A stretch of 24,911 nt of DNA from UBA11710 sp049287025. Lineage in GTDB: Bacteria; Patescibacteriota; Patescibacteriia; Magasanikbacterales; UBA922. Under the pieces are notes generated by a model. That model did no database searches. It was given only the letters and a program-made list of their open reading frames with translations, and was not told the DNA's origin. The stretch is taken from NCBI GenBank assembly GCA_049287025.1, contig JBAQFA010000028.1:1-24911 (forward strand). Reading direction: 5' to 3'. A program made the translations under genes and the position numbers. Below, one piece after another: positions 20,083 to 24,911 of the stretch (positions within the stretch are counted from its first letter, which is position 1; every line of letters starts with the position of its first letter).

Positions 20083-22047
20083 TTATTCGAGTATTGCTTT
20101 AATTCTCCTCACTCCAGCAGATGAAGCTTCTTCTTTAACAATTTTAAAATGACCAAGTAATCCAGTGTGTTCTACATGGGGACCACCACAAACTTCCCGA
20201 CTAAAAGTTAGTGAACTAGAATCTGCCACAGCTGATGCTTCTGGGTCACCCACAGAATATACTTTTACTTTATCACCATATTTATCTTCAAACAAACCAA
20301 TTGCACCTTTGGCTTTAGCCTCAGCAAAAGTCATTTCAGCAAAACTAACTGGATAATCTTTTTCTATTGCACTATTTACTAAATCTTCGGTCATCTTAAT
20401 TTGTTCTGGTGTCATTTTCTCACCATGAGAAAAATCAAAACGCATTCTCTCGGCTGTAATATTACTTCCCTTTTGTGCCACATGATCACCTAAAACTTTT
20501 CTAAGCGCAGAATGAAGTAAATGAGTAGCAGTGTGATATTTCACTGACATCTCACCCGTATCTGCCAAACCACCTTTAAACTTTTGTTCTGCTCCGGCAC
20601 GAGAAAGTTCTTGATGTTTTTTAAAAGCTTCCTCAAATTCCTTATCAAATTCAACCTGATTAAAAATAAATATTTTTTGTGATTCTGTTACATCTTTGTT
20701 TAACAAGCTTTCCAACGACAAAGAAACATTTTTTATTTCTTCGACAACCATCTCTTTTGGAAATCCATAACTTTGATATAAATCAAAAGCTTGGATACCA
20801 CTAATCACACCATTATTTTTGTTAAACAATTTTCTTAAAAATTCTATCCCGTTATCTAATGTCTCTCTAAATTTACTTTCCTCTTTTTCTAATTCTCCCA
20901 AAATAAAATCTTTTTTTGTAGATAACTCTGGATAAGCATCTTGGTATTCTTCAATATAAATTTTTGCCACTTCAACACAAAAATTATTATTAATTCCCAA
21001 ATCTCTAGCATAACGAACTGAACGGCGAATTAAACGGCGAGTAAAATAGCCTTGATCCTTGTTTGAAGGAATTGCATTATCATTAATAAGAAAAGTGGCG
21101 GCGCGCAAATGATCCAGAATTACCCGAAAAGCATAAATAATCTTTTCATTCTCATCATATTTGTGTCCAGATAATTTTTCTAATAATTTAATTGGGTTCG
21201 CAAATAAATCAATTTTGAACATGTCAGAATCATTATTCAGAGCGGCGGCGATTCTTTCCATTCCCCCACCAAAATCAATATTTGGTTGCTTTAGTTCTTC
21301 AAACCCACTATCGGTTTTTTTGTATTGCATAAATACATTATTGCCAATTTCCATAAACCGACCACAGTCACAATTGACGTGGCATGACTCATTACTCCAT
21401 TTGGAATTTTCGTGTAATTTTAATTCGGGGCCGAAATCCCAAAACATTTCACTATCCGGACCACCAGGCTCCCCGACTGGCATATTTTCTGGCACGCCCG
21501 CTCGACTCCACCAATTTTTACTAGCATCGTAATAAAATATTTTTCCATCTTGCATGCCGTTTTGTTCAGCATTATCTACTACTTTTGCATCAATACCAAC
21601 TGTTTTAAATTTTTCTTGCCAAATTTTGGACGCCTCTTCATCTTTTGGAATGCCAAAATTTTCTGCTCCCCGAAAACAAGTGATATATAATTTGTTTGGA
21701 TCCAAACCAACAATATTAATTAAAAATTCAAACATCCAATCAATTTGTTCTGTTTTAAAATAATCTCCCAATGACCAATTGCCAAGCATTTCAAAAAAAG
21801 TCGTATGACGATTGTCCCCCACATCATCTATATCCTGACTCCGAAATGATTTTTGTGAATCACAAATTCTCGTACCTAGTGGATGCTTTTCACCAAGCAA
21901 GTATGGCACCATGGGTTGCATACCCGAGCCAGTAAATAAAGTCGTTGGATCATTCTCTGGAATCAAAGAAGCCGAAGGGATAATAGTGTGTCCTTTACTT
22001 TTATAAAATTCTAAATATTTTTTTCGTAGTTCGTGTGAAGTGATCAT
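20083..22047 (-). CDS. alaS: Alanyl-tRNA synthetase, without the C-Ala domain
   Basis: This class II synthetase charges tRNA-Ala. The 654 residues compare with about 875 in Escherichia coli. The catalytic domain starts LRKKYLEFYKSKGHTIIPSAS (motif 1 region LFTGSGMQPMVPYLLG) and includes FFEMLGNWSLGDYFK. The editing (SAD) domain keeps its zinc ligands His509 and His513 (THLLH) and Cys620 and His624 (CGGPH). The protein ends shortly after this with GVRRIKAILE, so the C-terminal C-Ala/oligomerisation domain is missing. The insertion of the extended CHVNCDCGRFMEIGN segment lies in the catalytic part, as is usual in this family. The alaS ATG lies 3 bp after a 30-residue membrane-protein gene. Confidence 0.96.
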   Translation of the reverse strand: MITSHELRKKYLEFYKSKGHTIIPSASLIPENDPTTLFTGSGMQPMVPYLLGEKHPLGTRICDSQKSFRSQDIDDVGDNRHTTFFEMLGNWSLGDYFKTEQIDWMFEFLINIVGLDPNKLYITCFRGAENFGIPKDEEASKIWQEKFKTVGIDAKVVDNAEQNGMQDGKIFYYDASKNWWSRAGVPENMPVGEPGGPDSEMFWDFGPELKLHENSKWSNESCHVNCDCGRFMEIGNNVFMQYKKTDSGFEELKQPNIDFGGGMERIAAALNNDSDMFKIDLFANPIKLLEKLSGHKYDENEKIIYAFRVILDHLRAATFLINDNAIPSNKDQGYFTRRLIRRSVRYARDLGINNNFCVEVAKIYIEEYQDAYPELSTKKDFILGELEKEESKFRETLDNGIEFLRKLFNKNNGVISGIQAFDLYQSYGFPKEMVVEEIKNVSLSLESLLNKDVTESQKIFIFNQVEFDKEFEEAFKKHQELSRAGAEQKFKGGLADTGEMSVKYHTATHLLHSALRKVLGDHVAQKGSNITAERMRFDFSHGEKMTPEQIKMTEDLVNSAIEKDYPVSFAEMTFAEAKAKGAIGLFEDKYGDKVKVYSVGDPEASAVADSSSLTFSREVCGGPHVEHTGLLGHFKIVKEEASSAGVRRIKAILE

Positions 22048-22050
22048 ATT

Positions 22051-22143
22051 TTATTTAAAAACTTTAAATGCGATAAAAACCAGTAATCCTGCCAAAAGTA
22101 CTAGTAAAAGTTGTGAACTTAATAAATTCCAAATCCAAGACAT
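22051..22143 (-). CDS. 30-residue single-helix membrane protein
   Basis: The reading frame is MSWIWNLLSSQLLLVLLAGL, then LVFIAFKVFK and a stop. It is almost entirely one hydrophobic helix with a basic C-terminal end (about residues 8-26 in the membrane), consistent with a small inner-membrane protein. It sits 6 bp after the EamA-domain gene and 3 bp before alaS, the same tight spacing as other operon members, and there is no overlapping alternative gene. I do not recognise a family. An independent peptide is inferred from frame, spacing and composition only. Confidence 0.5.
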   Translation of the reverse strand: MSWIWNLLSSQLLLVLLAGLLVFIAFKVFK

Positions 22144-22149
22144 ATAAAA

Positions 22150-22572
22150 TTATTTAGTAGTGAATAAAATTATTCCAATTATAATAGCTAAAATTCCTAA
22201 AAAATTCATAATACCAAAATCTTCTTTCATAAAAAATCCAATAACACCAGCCACCACCACTGAACCACCAATAATAATTGCTGTGCCAACCGAAACTGGC
22301 GCGCCTTTAGAAAAAACAAAAAAAGATAAAATTTCAGCTAGACCAACCATTACTCCAGCCAAAACAGCATACCAAACACCTTTTGAGGAGATATTAAATT
22401 CCATACCAGTCAATTTTAATATTAACAGTGTCACCACCCCAAGCATAGTCGCCACAATTTGAAGAATCACCGCACCCACCACTTGGTTTATGTTACCTGA
22501 AGACAATTTTATAAAAAAATTATACATTCCATAAAATACGGCAGTGATAATAGCAAGAAAAATCCAATTCAT
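22150..22572 (-). CDS. Single-domain EamA/DMT-type membrane protein
   Basis: The 140 residues contain five hydrophobic segments and correspond to one EamA repeat, half of a normal ten-helix DMT transporter. MNWIFLAIITAVFYGMYNFFIKLSSG is the usual start (helix 1, then the N-F-x-x-K pattern). The end GIMNFLGILAIIIGIILFTTK matches the closing helix of an EamA unit. I chose the ATG at 22572, 8 bp after the radical SAM stop. A longer frame reaches 22644 but runs through that gene and adds a non-matching N-terminus. Half-size members may act as dimers. The substrate is unknown. Confidence 0.82.
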   Translation of the reverse strand: MNWIFLAIITAVFYGMYNFFIKLSSGNINQVVGAVILQIVATMLGVVTLLILKLTGMEFNISSKGVWYAVLAGVMVGLAEILSFFVFSKGAPVSVGTAIIIGGSVVVAGVIGFFMKEDFGIMNFLGILAIIIGIILFTTK

Positions 22573-22580
22573 ATAAAAAG

Positions 22581-24578
22581 TTATGAATAAATAAAATCTG
22601 GTTTTTGCGGTTCCCCAGAATATTTCAAAGGAATTTTTACCCACAAACTTTGGGGTTGACCATCTTCGTTTTTAAGAATAATTTCTATTTGATAAGCAGC
22701 TTGTTCTGTTACACCTATAAACCTAGCATTCAAATCTGGCGAAGATAATTGGGGAATTTTTTCATTACCCTTTCCTGTGTCAACAAAAATAGGATCTTTT
22801 ATATCATATATTGCCCTAGCTGTTTCTGATTCATCTTTTTTAATTTTGAAACCATATTTTTCAAAATAACCCAGAATTTTATTTTTAACGTCATCTTTTT
22901 TATCCAAACCATTTGCCCTAAAAATATCAGATAATTCTTCATTGTATTCAATCTCATCTGCCACTTTCCAGACATCTTTTTGAAAATCTATTTTTATTAT
23001 TTCATCTTCAGTCAAAGGATTGGTAGAAAAATCTTCAATTATCATTTTTGATAATTCGCTCCCACCTTCTGTTCCATAAAATTCTTTTTCCCATTTTTTA
23101 AATTCTTCTGATTCTTCCACTGCAATTTTCATATCTACTAAAAATATTCTAATATCACGGGTAGTATTAAATCTTTGGACTGCGTTATAAACCATAAAAT
23201 CAAACTGAGAAAAAGCCCCATCAATATCTGGGTGAGGAATCATAGAAACAGTTCTATACTTATCAATATCATCTCTTTGTCCAAACTTAGCTAATTTATC
23301 CAAACCTTCTTTGTGTAAAAGAGCAATCAATTCAGCAACTGAAAAATATGATAACGGTTCAAATTTTCTTTTTCCAGTCTTTTCATCTCTTTTTTCATAC
23401 AAGTACTCTTGAATTGTGTTGGCGGAAACAACCGAAGGTTCATATTTTATTTCAATCGGAAAATCTATCTCTTGAGATATCTTGTCCATATCTCTAGCCA
23501 TTTGCAAAGACAGACCAACTGATTCTTGTTCAGTAATATAGACTGGTTTAATTATATTATAAACAGATAATTCTAGTCTGTTCTTTTCTTCTTTCGAAAG
23601 CCCGTTTAACAATTCCTTAACTTTTTCTTTAAAATACTCCGGGCCATAACCTTTTCTATGTACCAAGGCTCCAACAACTGTAGAAGTAGTTTCCAAACCA
23701 AAATAAATATTTAATTTTTGATCAGGTCTTAAATTTTGTAAAATTTGTTTTATTTTATCAACAGTACAATACTGGGGACGGGTTTCTATGGCTACTTTTT
23801 GTACACACTCTTTTTTTGAAATTCCTTTTATTAATCCAACCCGTGTTTCTTCAGGTACTTCAAAGGTGTTTAAAAAAGATCCGTCTGGTAAAATTTCTAC
23901 CACAGTTCTCTTATTTCCCATATGACCCGTTCTTTGCCAAGCGTCTTCAAAAGAAGCTATCTGATCTTCGGGGGTAATGTCTCTACCGACAAAACGATTT
24001 TGGTGAGACAAATCACAAAATCTACAACCCTTTTTATTTTCTGCCTTATAGGCACACATTTTTTTCCAAAAAGCAAAACTCACTCTACAACCGTCTACTA
24101 CCAAAATTAAACTATCAGGTTTATATTTTATACCCAGTTCATCAAGTTCTAAAATTTTAGCCTGTAATTCTTCTGGCGAAGAAAATTCAAAAGTTACAGC
24201 TGGTGTGGTCGCCACAGTAGCCCATTGAGCTTTGGTTGGGTCTATTTTTTTATCCCGCATTTCTCTTACTCCAATTTCGTCCTGTATTCTAGACCATTCA
24301 TCATATCCTGGGACATCAGCTACAAGTTGCTGAGCAATTTCGACTTGTCTAACTGGCGGTAAATAATCATTCGGTAATAAACCTTTACCAGACAGAGATA
24401 GAACTTCATTTAAATAACCAATTAATCCATCTTTTCTTCCCCTCAAAGCTTCAAGTATATTTGCATCATCAAGCCTAGGCATTTTAATGCCAGGTTTTTC
24501 TACTTCCAAATAAGATTCCATCGAACGTCTAATTTCATCAACTACCTCTAAATTGTGTTCACCACATCTTGCACACAT
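22581..24578 (-). CDS. Radical SAM protein (Elp3/archaeosine-synthase-like core), function unknown
   Basis: The 665 residues begin MCARCGEHN, with a CxxC pair that may bind zinc. The [4Fe-4S] cluster motif is Cys175, Cys185 and Cys188 (MCAYKAENKKGCRFCD), a CX9CX2C spacing rather than the common CX3CX2C. It is followed by TVVEILPDGSFLNTFEVPEE, VAIETRPQY and YFGLETTSTVVGALVHRKGY, strands of the radical SAM barrel as seen in Elp3 and related RNA-modifying proteins. About 250 C-terminal residues are not recognisable. It follows mnmA by 5 bp. MnmA thiolates the wobble uridine of certain tRNAs, so a tRNA-modification role for this protein is plausible inference, not shown. Confidence 0.72.
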   Translation of the reverse strand: MCARCGEHNLEVVDEIRRSMESYLEVEKPGIKMPRLDDANILEALRGRKDGLIGYLNEVLSLSGKGLLPNDYLPPVRQVEIAQQLVADVPGYDEWSRIQDEIGVREMRDKKIDPTKAQWATVATTPAVTFEFSSPEELQAKILELDELGIKYKPDSLILVVDGCRVSFAFWKKMCAYKAENKKGCRFCDLSHQNRFVGRDITPEDQIASFEDAWQRTGHMGNKRTVVEILPDGSFLNTFEVPEETRVGLIKGISKKECVQKVAIETRPQYCTVDKIKQILQNLRPDQKLNIYFGLETTSTVVGALVHRKGYGPEYFKEKVKELLNGLSKEEKNRLELSVYNIIKPVYITEQESVGLSLQMARDMDKISQEIDFPIEIKYEPSVVSANTIQEYLYEKRDEKTGKRKFEPLSYFSVAELIALLHKEGLDKLAKFGQRDDIDKYRTVSMIPHPDIDGAFSQFDFMVYNAVQRFNTTRDIRIFLVDMKIAVEESEEFKKWEKEFYGTEGGSELSKMIIEDFSTNPLTEDEIIKIDFQKDVWKVADEIEYNEELSDIFRANGLDKKDDVKNKILGYFEKYGFKIKKDESETARAIYDIKDPIFVDTGKGNEKIPQLSSPDLNARFIGVTEQAAYQIEIILKNEDGQPQSLWVKIPLKYSGEPQKPDFIYS

Positions 24579-24583
24579 AAAAA

Positions 24584-24911
24584 TTATTTAACAACTCCCC
24601 CACCCAAACATTCATTATCTTTGTAAAAAACAGCAAATTGCCCTGGCGTCACAGCGCGCTCTATTTTTTCAAACATAACAATCACTGTTTTTTTGTTTTC
24701 TTGATTTTTTGCTTTCTTGATTATTACATTCTGCATTTTCTGACGATGGCGCATCCTTACCTTACATTTTAACGGAAATTTTGGCTCCTGTCCAATCCAA
24801 TTTACATCTTCAACTACAATTTCTTTTTTATACAACAACGGATCATCTTCATAACCAACGACCAACTTATTTTTTTCAAAATCTTTGCCTACAATATAAA
24901 GTGGTTTACTA
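24584..24911 (-). CDS. mnmA: tRNA-specific 2-thiouridylase MnmA, C-terminal part; 5' end outside window
   Basis: The frame is open to the window edge (first full codon at 24910). About 108 residues are visible. They are the C-terminal beta-barrel of MnmA, with SKPLYIVGKDFEKNKLVVG, then DVNWIG, KVRMRHRQ and the closing block RAVTPGQFAVFYKDNECLGG with its GGGVV end. MnmA makes 2-thiouridine at position 34 of tRNA-Lys, Gln and Glu. The PP-loop ATPase half and the catalytic cysteines lie beyond the window. The downstream radical SAM gene is 5 bp away, so both are probably in one transcript. Confidence 0.95.
   Translation of the reverse strand, partial: SKPLYIVGKDFEKNKLVVGYEDDPLLYKKEIVVEDVNWIGQEPKFPLKCKVRMRHRQKMQNVIIKKAKNQENKKTVIVMFEKIERAVTPGQFAVFYKDNECLGGGVVK

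Noticed and set aside
22573..22644. Longer start for the EamA-domain protein
   Set aside because: It would run through the end of the radical SAM gene; the ATG at 22572 gives the standard EamA N-terminus and an 8-bp gap.

Overview
The window looks like chromosomal DNA from an AT-rich, small-genome bacterium of the Candidate Phyla Radiation (Patescibacteria, Parcubacteria-like). This lineage call is inference. It rests on very low GC, short versions of housekeeping proteins (alanyl-tRNA synthetase ending at its editing domain, RpoA without the C-terminal domain), start codons almost never preceded by a Shine-Dalgarno motif, and abundant short palindromic and word-like repeats between genes. 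UGA is used as an ordinary stop (for example at 5662-5664 and in ATGA overlaps), so this is not a UGA-recoding lineage. Nearly everything is coding; there is no rRNA, tRNA or CRISPR array.

Left part (1-10279). The 3' end of guaA converges on a dus gene through a shared terminator, and dus diverges from a HAD phosphatase gene. A large secreted murein-active protein (lytic-transglycosylase-like region, sequence repeats, D,D-peptidase-like region) has its own promoter almost on top of the start codon. It is followed by a LigB/MEMO-like protein. Next comes a 488-bp cassette with 34-bp inverted ends carrying a frameshifted GxxExxY (PD-(D/E)XK) gene, then a small unknown gene. Then follow def and fmt (removal and addition of the N-formyl group of initiator methionine), a CYTH-domain protein and an O-antigen-ligase/Wzy-like membrane protein.

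Middle (10301-15020, minus strand). One compact operon holds a polysaccharide flippase, an unknown 89-residue protein, a GNAT acetyltransferase, a LysE-type exporter, a GT4 and a GT2 glycosyltransferase. With the convergent Wzy-like gene and the later GtrA gene this suggests surface-glycan assembly and export.

Right part (minus strand). A canonical ribosomal/RNA polymerase operon reads infA-rpmJ-rpsM-rpsK-rpsD-rpoA-rplQ-rplM-rpsI, with a strong promoter before infA and an intrinsic terminator after rpsI. Upstream lie gtrA-like, alaS, a 30-residue one-helix membrane protein, a single-EamA-domain protein, a radical SAM protein and the 3' part of mnmA, packed with 3-8 bp gaps from mnmA to alaS.

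The most unusual layer is the repeats. Imperfect 7-9 bp word repeats fill many spacers and often end just before a start codon. Separate GC-rich palindromes occur between rpmJ and infA and, in frame, inside dus and the GT2 gene, where they add residues to otherwise conserved proteins. The GxxExxY cassette with its inverted ends and an A8 frameshift is the best candidate for a mobile unit.
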